NCBI GenBank assembly: GCA_965213765.1
Contig: OZ243926.1
Span: forward strand, 2,666,001-2,730,000
Length of the DNA stretch: 64,000 nt
Source: JAJDXO01 sp965213765
GTDB lineage: Bacteria > Pseudomonadota > Alphaproteobacteria > Rhodospirillales > UBA2165
Direction of reading: 5' to 3'
The notes under the pieces: generated by a model
The model's database searches: none
Told to the model about the DNA's origin: nothing
The model's input: the letters and a program-made list of their open reading frames with translations, nothing else
Part shown: piece by piece, positions 25,546-32,905 of the stretch
Position numbering within the stretch: the first letter of the stretch is position 1
Layout of the letters: the number at the start of each line of letters is the position of its first letter
Made by a program: the position numbers and the translations under genes

Positions 25546-27544
25546 ACCTCAGCGCCGCGGCGATGTTGCCGCCGTCGACGGTGAGAATGGCGCCGGTGGT
25601 TTTTTCCGCCGCCGCCAGCGAAACGAACGCCTGGGCCACATCGTCCGCCGTGACCTCCCGGCCCAGCAGGTTGCCGCCCATATAGTCGGCCTCGCTGAGT
25701 CCGCGGGAACCGGCGCGGGACCTGATCATCCCGTCGGTCAACAGGCCGGACCGAATTCGGTCGGCATTGACGCCGTTGGACCGGATTCCATCCCTGCCAT
25801 GGTCCACCGCGTACTGGCGGACCAGAAACAGGGTCGCCGCCTTCGGCAGGCCATAGGGTCCGAAGCCGGTCCCGGGGTTCACTGCCTGCTTGGAGGCGTT
25901 GAACAGCAGACAACCGCCGCCGCCTTGCGCCCGCATGACCCGGACGGCGTTCTGGGCGACGGTCTGGTGGGCAAAGAAGTTCAATTCGAAGCTTTTGCGG
26001 AGGGTCTTTTCATCCACCGTCCCGATCTCTCCCTGCCAGGCGGCGCCGGCGTTGGAGACCACGATATCCACGCCGCCGTACACCCGGCAGGCGGCATCGA
26101 ACGCGCGCCGCACCGAGGCGGGCTTGGTGACATCGCACGCGAGGCCCCGGCCGCCAAGGGATTGGGCGATCGTTTCGACCCTGGAACGGTCCACGTCGGT
26201 CAGCACCGCCTCGGCGCCAACAGCGCGAAACGCTTTTCCGATGGCCGCCCCGATGGCGCCGGCGGCACCGGTCACGAGAACGATTTTTCCCTGAAATTGC
26301 GGAGGGCTTCCGCTGCCCAGCTTGGCGCGCTCCAACGGCCAGTATTCGATGTCGAAGACGTGCCGCTCGGCCAGCGGCTTGAAGCGGCCAACCCGTTCCG
26401 CGTCGGTAATCGTCGCCACATTGGCCTCCGCGATGTCGGCCGCGACGGCGGCGGCCGCCGCGTCTTCGCCCACACCGAACAAACCCAGCCCCGGCACGAG
26501 GATCACCCGGGGCAGGGAATCGACAGGCTCCAAACCATTGAGCCGCTTACGATTCCTGCCAATGTAGCCGTCATACATGCGTTGGTAGCGGGCGCATGCC
26601 CGTTCGGCGCCGGCGCGAAACCTGTCGATTTCGCCCGCCTCCGGCGGCGGCACGATCAGCGGCTTGGACTTGGTGCGGATGACATGGTCGGGGGTGGCGG
26701 TGCCGGCATTTCCGTAGCGCGTCAGTTCCTTTCCGTCGACGAACCGGCGAATGACATCGCTTGTCCGGAAGCTCATTACCGGAGAAAACCGATCGTCATA
26801 GAGGCCCCTGAGAACCGGCGCCACATCCGAAGCAGTGGCAAGACGGCGGGGCAGCGGAGACCGCGCAAATCCCGGTTTGCGGCCCTTCTTGAGACGTTTC
26901 TCAGCCGCATCAACCAGCGAAATCATCCGGCCATAGGCTTCCTCGGCCGTTTCGCCGAGGGTGAAAATGCCGTGATGGGGGACGATTATGCCGGCCGCAA
27001 CCGGGTTCCTGCCGACCGCCGCCGCAACCCGCTTGGCGAGCGCAAACCCGGACATGACGTAGTCGACCACCACCGCCGCGCCGTCAAAAGCCTGCCTGCA
27101 CAGGTCATTGGCGGCCTGCTGATTGGTCAGGGCCAGGATCGCGTTGGCATGGCCGTGGACGACATACGCAGCCGGCAGAAAGGCGTGCAGAAGCGTTTCA
27201 ACGGACGGCGCCGGCGCTTTGGCCGACACCTTGGCCGCGCACAACCGGTCGACCATCTCATCGTCATCCAGAGACCGCCGGGACCGCAGCTCCTGCAACG
27301 GGTCCAGCCGGAGCGCCGTGAAGCCGGCCGCCTCGATGGCCGACATGTCCCGGCCGCTGCCCTTGACGTAAAGCCGGCTCTCGCCCCGCACCCGCAGTTT
27401 CGCCGACGTATTGCCGCCGCCGTGCAGAACGAGAGCGTCATCGCCGCCCAACAGCCGCGACGCGTAAACAAGTTCTCCGAGACCCTTGGGGGAAGTCTTG
27501 CGGCGCCATTCGGCCGCCCGATTATTCGACCAGCGGTTTTTCAT
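25544..27544 (-). CDS. Bifunctional class II aldolase / short-chain dehydrogenase
   Basis: A 666-residue fusion. Residues about 20-370 form a class II (RhaD/FucA-type) aldolase domain with LVLHGGGNTSAKLRVRG, zinc-ligand motifs VVHGHANAILALTNQ and GIIVPHHGIFTLGETAEE. From about residue 400 a Rossmann-fold SDR follows, with KIVLVTGAAGAIGAAIGKAF (nucleotide loop), DIVVSNAGAAW and the YxxxK pair in FGPYGLPKAATLF. Such fusions are thought to cleave a phosphorylated sugar (rhamnulose-1-phosphate type) and act on the aldehyde or a related sugar intermediate. Substrate here unknown. I chose the ATG at 27544 (MKNRWSNNRAAEW). No sugar transporter or kinase gene adjoins it. Confidence 0.87.
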   Translation of the reverse strand: MKNRWSNNRAAEWRRKTSPKGLGELVYASRLLGGDDALVLHGGGNTSAKLRVRGESRLYVKGSGRDMSAIEAAGFTALRLDPLQELRSRRSLDDDEMVDRLCAAKVSAKAPAPSVETLLHAFLPAAYVVHGHANAILALTNQQAANDLCRQAFDGAAVVVDYVMSGFALAKRVAAAVGRNPVAAGIIVPHHGIFTLGETAEEAYGRMISLVDAAEKRLKKGRKPGFARSPLPRRLATASDVAPVLRGLYDDRFSPVMSFRTSDVIRRFVDGKELTRYGNAGTATPDHVIRTKSKPLIVPPPEAGEIDRFRAGAERACARYQRMYDGYIGRNRKRLNGLEPVDSLPRVILVPGLGLFGVGEDAAAAAVAADIAEANVATITDAERVGRFKPLAERHVFDIEYWPLERAKLGSGSPPQFQGKIVLVTGAAGAIGAAIGKAFRAVGAEAVLTDVDRSRVETIAQSLGGRGLACDVTKPASVRRAFDAACRVYGGVDIVVSNAGAAWQGEIGTVDEKTLRKSFELNFFAHQTVAQNAVRVMRAQGGGGCLLFNASKQAVNPGTGFGPYGLPKAATLFLVRQYAVDHGRDGIRSNGVNADRIRSGLLTDGMIRSRAGSRGLSEADYMGGNLLGREVTADDVAQAFVSLAAAEKTTGAILTVDGGNIAAALR

Positions 27545-27715
27545 GGGCCCGGAGTTTGCCCCAAACCCCTGATCCACAAAAGGAAAAAGCCATCCCGGGC
27601 GCATAGCCGTTCGATTGTCTGCGGTGGAACCGCCCACGCGCCGGGTCTGGCGCGCACCGCGTCGCGGGCTATATCATTGCGATTGGGGCAACAGGGCCAG
27701 GACACGCGGGCAGCC

Positions 27716-28018
27716 ATGCAGCAGGCAGCGACCAACGATTTTCCGGCGGCGGAGGCGTCGGCGTACCACCTCGGCATCGAACCGGTGGGCAAACGCATTC
27801 GGGTCGAGTTCAACGGCGAGATCATCGCCGACACCAGCCGCGCCAAAATGCTGCACGAGGCCCGCATCGAGGCGCTGACCAAGGAAACCGGAACGCCCAT
27901 CGCCATCTCGGAAGAGTTCAATCAGTGCTATCCGGGCCCGCTGCCGTCCATCGGCCTGTACAAGCTGCGGGGCGTGGGTGAAGCGCGGGAAGTCTTCACG
28001 CTGCCCGTCGAGGACTAG
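27716..28018 (+). CDS. Small conserved-looking protein, function unknown
   Basis: A 100-residue protein, MQQAATNDFPAAEASAYHLG to EVFTLPVED. The segment VGKRIRVEFNGEIIADTSRA-KMLHEARIE resembles the beginning of DUF427 proteins (a nucleobase/nucleotide-like small fold), but the second half does not follow that family, so I do not assign it. No signal peptide or membrane segment is seen. The following lipoprotein gene starts 5 bp after its stop, so the two are probably one transcript. Coding is supported by the clean frame and this tight spacing. A much longer frame reading through this position from 25472 is antisense to the aldolase gene and is not real. Confidence 0.6.
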   Translation: MQQAATNDFPAAEASAYHLGIEPVGKRIRVEFNGEIIADTSRAKMLHEARIEALTKETGTPIAISEEFNQCYPGPLPSIGLYKLRGVGEAREVFTLPVED

Positions 28019-28023
28019 GACGC

Positions 28024-29079
28024 ATGGGTTTCCGCGTCATGTTCCCGATCGCCGCCGCGCTGTTCCTGGCCGGCTGCGCATCGGGGATCGCCCAGGAAAG
28101 CCATTACGGCCCGGGAAAATACCACCACACCGAAACCGGGTTTCAGAACCCGCCGGGCAGTCTCAAGCGGCAAATCGAGCCGGCCCGGTTTTTCCGTTTC
28201 GTCTCCCGGCGCCTGACCGAGGAGTTCGACACCTCGACCATCCCGCCGAACCATGTGGTCCCCTACGAAGAAGCAAAGGCCCAGTTGGCCGCGACGCCGA
28301 ATCCCCGGATGACATGGATCAATCACGCGACATTTCTCATCGCCCTCGACGGCGTCAATGTCCTGACCGATCCGTTTTTCTCGGAACGCGCTTCGCCGGT
28401 CGCCTTCGCAGGCCCCAAGCGTTACGTCCCGCCGGGACTGAAGATCGAGGATCTGCCTCCGATCGACGTCATCCTGATTTCGCACAATCACTACGACGCC
28501 TACGACATCCCGAGCCTGCGGACATTGGCGGCGCGCAAGCCGGACACCTTGGTGCTGGTGCCGCTGGGTCTTGGTGAACTGACCAGGCGGGCGGGCCTGA
28601 CCAATGTCAAGGAAGTGGATTGGTATGACCAAATCACGGTCGGCGGCGTGACGCTCACGTCGACCCCGGCCATTCACTGGTCCAGGCGCACCCTCGGCGA
28701 TACCAATGAATCCCTTTGGAACGGCTTCATGATCGAAGGCGCCGGGAAGAAAATCTGGTTTGTCGGCGACACCGGCTTTGGCCCGGTGTTCGAAAGAGAG
28801 GTCGCCCCCAGGGTCGGCCCGGCGGATATTGCCCTTGTCCCCATCGGCGCCTTTCTGCCCCGGGATTTCATGCGGCCGATGCACACCAACCCGGCCGAGG
28901 CTCTCAGGCTGGCCAAGATCATCGGCGCGGCGACGGCGGTGCCGATGCATTGGGGAACTCTCCCGCTCGGCGAAGATACGCCGAAAGACGGGCTGGCGGC
29001 GTTCGCGGCAGCCAGCGAGGAAGGCGTCACCAAGCGCGTCATGCGCATCGGCGAGACCGTCGATCTGGATGGTCTGTAG
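28024..29079 (+). CDS. MBL-fold metallo-hydrolase lipoprotein (NAPE-PLD/UlaG-like)
   Basis: A 351-residue protein starting MGFRVMFPIAAALFLAGCAS, a lipoprotein signal with lipobox LAGC (Cys19). The mature part is a metallo-beta-lactamase fold like N-acylphosphatidylethanolamine phospholipase D: PRMTWINHATFLIALDGVNV, LTDPFFSERASPVAF, ILISHNHYDAYDIPSL, WFVGDTGFGPVFE and ATAVPMHWGTLPLGE. The usual HxHxDH metal motif reads HNHYDA, so the last His is alanine. The other ligands (Asp of GDTGF, His of MHWGT) remain. It would be anchored in the envelope and may hydrolyse phosphodiesters or related esters. Metal stoichiometry is doubtful given the substitution. Confidence 0.85.
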   Translation: MGFRVMFPIAAALFLAGCASGIAQESHYGPGKYHHTETGFQNPPGSLKRQIEPARFFRFVSRRLTEEFDTSTIPPNHVVPYEEAKAQLAATPNPRMTWINHATFLIALDGVNVLTDPFFSERASPVAFAGPKRYVPPGLKIEDLPPIDVILISHNHYDAYDIPSLRTLAARKPDTLVLVPLGLGELTRRAGLTNVKEVDWYDQITVGGVTLTSTPAIHWSRRTLGDTNESLWNGFMIEGAGKKIWFVGDTGFGPVFEREVAPRVGPADIALVPIGAFLPRDFMRPMHTNPAEALRLAKIIGAATAVPMHWGTLPLGEDTPKDGLAAFAAASEEGVTKRVMRIGETVDLDGL

Positions 29080-29092
29080 GCCGGTCCAGGGT

Positions 29093-29385
29093 CCGGATTC
29101 AATTGAGCCACCATAGGAGTGTTGCGGCGATGACGCATAAAATGATTGCGTCATGGCCGGGCCCAGACCCGGCCATCCACGTGTACCGTGCCGCCAAGCG
29201 TGGATCACCGGGTCAAATAAGGTCAATTCGGACGAATTGACCGACCCGGTGATGACGGCTTTTGTCCCCTCGCCCCCGTCAGGGGGAGAGGGATGCGGAG
29301 GGTTGGCGAGGCGAACGCCAAGCCTATCCGGCGCCGGGTGAGGGGACTCAAAAAGGAGAATTCCCCAATCGGGTCCGGACCCTAG
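29093..29385. repeat. Element family A copy 9, containing a further REP-type palindrome
   Basis: The left end reads CAGGGTCCGGATTCAATTGA followed by the CACTC-containing block (GCCACCATAGGAGTGTTGCG). The right end reads CCAATCGGGTCCGGACCCTAG, ending in CTAG at 29382-29385. Between them lie GGCCGGGCCCAGACCCGGCC and a second palindrome TCACCGGGTCAA...GACCCGGTGATGAC (29199-29254) whose loop carries an extra GGTCAATTCGGACGAATTGACC palindrome. One type II hairpin module follows. This is a composite of several small repeats. Confidence 0.8.
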
Positions 29386-29650
29386 AGCAGTTTCCGGCCA
29401 AATTGAATCAATTTGATGGCGCTCATCGGTTGGCCGGGCAGGCGCGGGTCGAAGTGCGATGTCTGCGCATCGGACGAGGCCCGCAACGCACCCGGAGGGC
29501 CGGGGGGCGCCACCGAAGGCCGGGTTCCTTCGCGTCGTGGCGGCGTTGCGCCACTCCGCCGATGGGCCGGCATCGCCGTTCGCGGCGCGCCTGGCCACGA
29601 CGCCAATTAATCCCGGTCAAACGGTTTAATTTGGCCGGAAACTGCTCTAG
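29382..29650. repeat. Element family B, complete long copy with CTAG at both ends
   Basis: About 260 bp with terminal inverted repeats of at least 20 bp: AGAGCAGTTTCCGGCCAAAT on the left and its near complement (ATTTGGCCGGAAACTGCTCT) on the right. It is flanked by CTAG at 29382-29385 and CTAG at 29647-29650. The left CTAG is also the terminus of element A9, and the right CTAG contains the stop of the arylsulfotransferase-like gene. The core (about 200 bp) has no convincing gene; a 74-codon minus frame exists but looks like repeat translation. The 50-bp copies consist of just the two ends of this element. Confidence 0.88.
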
Positions 29651-30726
29651 TCGACGAGGCCGTCCAACCTGCCCTGTATTTCCGGACCGTCGGGCGCGTA
29701 CCGATAGGCGCGGAAGACGTTGTTGCCTTTGCTTTCGGGCTTCGCGGGCGAGGCCGGCACGAAAAACGGCGAAATGTATTCCCAAACGATATCGCCGGCC
29801 GGCGTCACCTCGAAAATCCGTCCCCATTGTCCTTCACAGATCAAGGTATTGCCGTTTGGAAGGCGCTGCGCGCCGGAAATGAAGACGCTGGAAAACGTAT
29901 AAGGCGGATCGCCGACATACTCCCACGCGGTTTCACCGGTCCGGTAGTTGAACTCCCAGACCTTCGATTTGGAACCCGGGCCCGGCACCATGGCATTGTT
30001 GGCAAACAGCATCATGTTGCCGTTCTCGAGAATTTGGGCATCGTGCTGATTGCCGAACTCCCGCCTGGCTTCAATCCACTTAAATCCGTTGGTCGACTTG
30101 TCGATGATGCCGACCATGGAATTGTGCCGCCAACTCACCAGGATGTCGCCCTCCGGCGTCTCGGCAATCGAATTGGGATGGGCGTACTCGACGCGGCGCT
30201 GGCCTGCGGGCAGCGGATACGTCTCGAAATCCATATGGTCGTAGCCGTGCCACTCCCAGACCGTGTTGCCGGCAGGGTCCACCTCGCGAATGTAGTCGCC
30301 CCAAATTCCCTCATCCCGCTCGGATCCGGGGATACCGCCCTGAACCCGTCTGTGGGCTTCTTCGGGCAGGATTTCCCAGGCGATATAGGCCGTGTTGCCA
30401 TTGGAGAGCCGTTTGAAATCGTGGTGCTGAGAGGGATCGCGATACGCCCACACGACGTTGCCTTCCCAGTCCAATTCCTGGATCAGACCGCCCTTGGCAT
30501 TGAGACCCTCGGGTCCGCCCTCGATCCAGGTGGAGACAAGCAAGTTGCCGTTGGGCATCAGATAGGCGTAGTTGCCCGGTTGGGCCGGCAGGTCCCACCG
30601 GTGAACGACGGCGCCTCGCATATTGATCAGATAGGCGGTCTTCTGGATAAGCGGCGTAAAAAGGGTAAAACCGGGCATCGCGCGGCCGGGATCGCAGCGG
30701 GTCAGTCCGAGTTGGTAATATCGCAT
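29647..30726 (-). CDS. Arylsulfotransferase-like beta-propeller protein
   Basis: A 359-residue protein with the repeat pattern of ASST/PQQ-like beta-propellers: NYAYLMPNGNLLVSTW, GGLIQELDWEGNVVWAYRDP, HHDFKRLSNGNTAYIAWE, REVDPAGNTVWEWHGYDH, YAHPNSIAETPEGDILVSWR, GNQHDAQILENGNMMLFAN and SGAQRLPNGNTLICEGQWGR. Blades end with VWxW/Y patterns. Members of the arylsulfotransferase group move sulfate between phenols, but many homologues lack a tested activity. No signal peptide is evident, in contrast to periplasmic ASST. The start MRYYQLGLTRCDPGRAMPGF is followed directly by propeller sequence. The stop TAG lies in the CTAG end of element B. Confidence 0.82.
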   Translation of the reverse strand: MRYYQLGLTRCDPGRAMPGFTLFTPLIQKTAYLINMRGAVVHRWDLPAQPGNYAYLMPNGNLLVSTWIEGGPEGLNAKGGLIQELDWEGNVVWAYRDPSQHHDFKRLSNGNTAYIAWEILPEEAHRRVQGGIPGSERDEGIWGDYIREVDPAGNTVWEWHGYDHMDFETYPLPAGQRRVEYAHPNSIAETPEGDILVSWRHNSMVGIIDKSTNGFKWIEARREFGNQHDAQILENGNMMLFANNAMVPGPGSKSKVWEFNYRTGETAWEYVGDPPYTFSSVFISGAQRLPNGNTLICEGQWGRIFEVTPAGDIVWEYISPFFVPASPAKPESKGNNVFRAYRYAPDGPEIQGRLDGLVD

Positions 30727-30869
30727 GGAAAAAGAGTGCCTCCGTTCAGCGTCATTTCCTAAATGAAGCGCCCGGGACCGGTTGTCCGATCCTCAGGCGG
30801 CACCCAAGGCGTCAATTGTTGGGCGTACTAAATCGCCGGCAGGAGCGGACGTCAAGAAACGCCCCTATG

Positions 30870-31082
30870 CTATTCCGGCAGATCGATCTCCAATATGGAC
30901 ATATGGAAGTCGTAGGAAACGTCGCCTTCCTCGTCGTCCTTGAAGATCACCCCGATGAATTCCTCACCCAGGCTCACCTCGGCCGAACCGTCGGCCTGGG
31001 CGCGGTCGCGGAGGTTGATGTTGTTGTTGGCAAACAGCTCCCGCAGGTACTGCTGAACCTTATTGAGTTCCGTATCGATCAC
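30870..31082 (-). CDS. DUF3126 family protein
   Basis: A 70-residue protein, MIDTELNKVQQYLRELFAN, then NNINLRDRAQADGSAEVSLG and EEFIGVIFKDDEEGDVSYDF. It matches DUF3126, a small acidic family found in alphaproteobacteria with no known function. GGAGAG lies about 6 nt upstream of the ATG. It sits between the EamA transporter and the arylsulfotransferase-like gene, all on the minus strand. Confidence 0.88.
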   Translation of the reverse strand: MIDTELNKVQQYLRELFANNNINLRDRAQADGSAEVSLGEEFIGVIFKDDEEGDVSYDFHMSILEIDLPE

Positions 31083-31143
31083 GGCGGTCTCTCCTTGGAT
31101 TTAGAGAGCGGACACTACCAACTGCTTGACCCGTTGGCCACTG

Positions 31144-32052
31144 TCACTCGTGGCCTTCGGCTTTTTTTGCTTCCCCGCTTGCCATCGCGGTCTGCGCCTC
31201 GTACCGGGCGAGATAAGTCGCGGCGAGCACGACAACGCCGCCGCCGATCCAGGTCCAGATCTCGGGAATCTGGTTGAAAAAGGCGAAGGCGAACAGGGCG
31301 GCGAAAACAAGGCGCATGAACGCCAGCGGCGAGACCGCCGTCGCATCGCCGATCTGGTAGGCCTTGGTAATGCTGTAGGTGGCGGCGCTGGTCAGTGCGC
31401 CGGAAACGATGAACCAGCCCCAGTGCGCCAAGGTCGGCATTTCCCACACCATGATGGTGGGGATCAGCGCCAGGGGCACGACGATGGCGACCGGATAAGC
31501 CACCACGATGGTCGGCGAATCGACACGTGTGCCGACTTTACCCGCCAACAGATAGAACGCCCAGCAGGTGGCGGCCACAAGGGGGAGCAGGAGTTCGACC
31601 TGAAAGGTTTGGAACCCCGGCCGGATCAGGATCAGGGTGCCGGCCAGCCCGGCAAGCCCGGCGAGCCATCGTTGAATACCGGCCCTCTCCCGCAGGAGAA
31701 TCACCGCGACCAGGGAGGTGAGGATCGGCTCGACCATGCCGATCGCCGTGGCCGCCGCGATGGGGATGGCGATCAGCGCCGTATACCAGGCGAACAACGC
31801 AACTGCCTGCAAAATCCCGCGCGACAGGATCATCATCGGGCGTTTCGGTATGAGTTGCCTGCGCTCCAGCCGCCAGAGCATCGGGATCATCACCAGGAAA
31901 CCGAACAGATTACGGAAGAAGACGATCTCGAAGGCGTGAAGGTCATTCCCAAGGTGGCGGATGATGGCGAAATTGAGGGCGAAAAGCGCGCCGGAGGCGA
32001 TCATCCAGATCATGCCCCGGACATTCTCGACGCGGAGAACCGCGTTCACCAT
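31144..32052 (-). CDS. DMT superfamily transporter (two EamA domains)
   Basis: A 302-residue inner-membrane protein with about ten hydrophobic segments arranged as two EamA repeats. The first is MIWMIASGALFALNFAIIRH to about residue 140 (FEIVFFRNLFGFLVMIPMLW, GILQAVALFAWYTALIAIPI). The second is from about 150 to 290 (VAATCWAFYLLAGKVG, GWFIVSGALTSAATYSITKA, SPLAFMRLVFAALFAFAFFN). Drug/metabolite transporters export amino acids, nucleosides or similar small molecules, and the substrate cannot be told from sequence. The C-terminus is charged (GEAKKAEGHE). An 8-bp-stem hairpin (CTGGGCGC...GCGCCCAG) lies at about 32070-32103, between it and the GST gene. Confidence 0.88.
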   Translation of the reverse strand: MVNAVLRVENVRGMIWMIASGALFALNFAIIRHLGNDLHAFEIVFFRNLFGFLVMIPMLWRLERRQLIPKRPMMILSRGILQAVALFAWYTALIAIPIAAATAIGMVEPILTSLVAVILLRERAGIQRWLAGLAGLAGTLILIRPGFQTFQVELLLPLVAATCWAFYLLAGKVGTRVDSPTIVVAYPVAIVVPLALIPTIMVWEMPTLAHWGWFIVSGALTSAATYSITKAYQIGDATAVSPLAFMRLVFAALFAFAFFNQIPEIWTWIGGGVVVLAATYLARYEAQTAMASGEAKKAEGHE

Positions 32053-32129
32053 GCTTCCTCCCCGGCCTCAAAGACACTGGGCGCACCGGAGTTCGGCGCG
32101 CCCAGCGGCCTTCGATTTTATTCGGCGGC

Positions 32130-32825
32130 TTATTCGGCCGCTTCGGACGCCCCCTCCATGAGGGTCGCCGCATGGGTTTCCCGGCGGACCAGGTTCTTGG
32201 CGAACTCGGTTTCAAAGTCGTCCGGCACCGAATTCCTTATCCGCTCATCGGCCAACAGCGCATCACGCCAGGCACCGATTTTGGGATAATCGTCGAGGGC
32301 GCCCGTGTTGAGGTACGTCTCGGTAAAGGTGAACCGCATGAGGAACGGCGCATAGGCCGCATCGACCAGCGACAGGCCGGAACCGTTGAAAAACGGCCCG
32401 TCACCTTCACGCTCCCTGGTGAGCGCCTCTTCGACCCGGCTCAAAGGCTTGGGCAGCGCCTCCATGCCTTCGGCAACATCCTCCGGGGTCTTGGCGTAGC
32501 TCACCTTGCCCAGCGCCCTGGAGAAATCAGGCACGAAGTCCGTCCAGGCCCGGTTGCGGGCACGCTTGACGGGATCTTCGGGGTGCAGTCTCGGCGGCAC
32601 CATTTCATCCAGGTACTCGGCGATGGCGTTGGATTCGAATAGAACTTCGTCATCCACCTTCAACACCGGCACCTTGCCGTGGGGCGAAATATCGAGAAAC
32701 CAGTCGGGCTTCTCACGCAAATTGACGTAAGTGACCTCGAAATCGACGTTCTTGGCACGCATAGCAATCACGGCGCGCTGAACCCAGGGTCAGGTCTTCG
32801 AACTAATCAAATGATAATGGGGCAT
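32130..32825 (-). CDS. Glutathione S-transferase with in-frame UGA at the active-site cysteine (candidate selenoprotein)
   Basis: Reading from the ATG at 32825 gives 231 residues: MPHYHLISSKT, then UGA at 32790-32792 (codon 12), then PWVQRAVIAMRAKNVDFEV and an intact frame to the stop. The thioredoxin-fold domain (KPDWFLDISPHGKVPVLKVD, LFESNAIAEYLDE) and the helical C-terminal domain (GDGPFFNGSGLSLVDAAYAP) are complete. In homologues of this omega/beta-like GST group the position before Pro-x-x-Gln-Arg is the catalytic cysteine, so UGA replaces Cys exactly. A GGGAGGG Shine-Dalgarno lies 3 nt before this ATG. The next in-frame start, GTG at 32771, has none and would delete the first strand and active site. 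Selenocysteine insertion is inference; a nonsense mutation or sequencing error is the alternative. Confidence 0.72.
32755..32778 (-). promoter_or_regulatory. Possible SECIS-like stem-loop downstream of the GST UGA
   Basis: Starting 11 nt after the UGA, GCGCGC (32778-32773) can pair with GCGTGC (32760-32755). A 12-nt loop remains, which may close further by G-U, U-A and G-U pairs to leave AUUGC with a bulged C. Position and size fit bacterial SECIS elements, which lie immediately 3' of the UGA. Chance stems are common in GC-rich DNA, so this is tentative. Confidence 0.3.
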
Positions 32826-32905
32826 AATCCCTCCCGCAGAACTGCGCTCACAAAGTCGCGGGGCCGATGGTGTCATGATCGGGCCGGTGCTTCAATCACC
32901 CAGTG

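Noticed and set aside
25472..28018. An 848-codon plus-strand frame
   Set aside because: It is antisense to the well-supported aldolase/SDR gene. Only its last 100 codons are kept as a possible gene.
29386..29646. Minus-strand 74-codon ORF inside element B as a gene
   Set aside because: It starts and ends within the repeat, its sequence follows the element and the truncated copy at 13410 does not preserve it.
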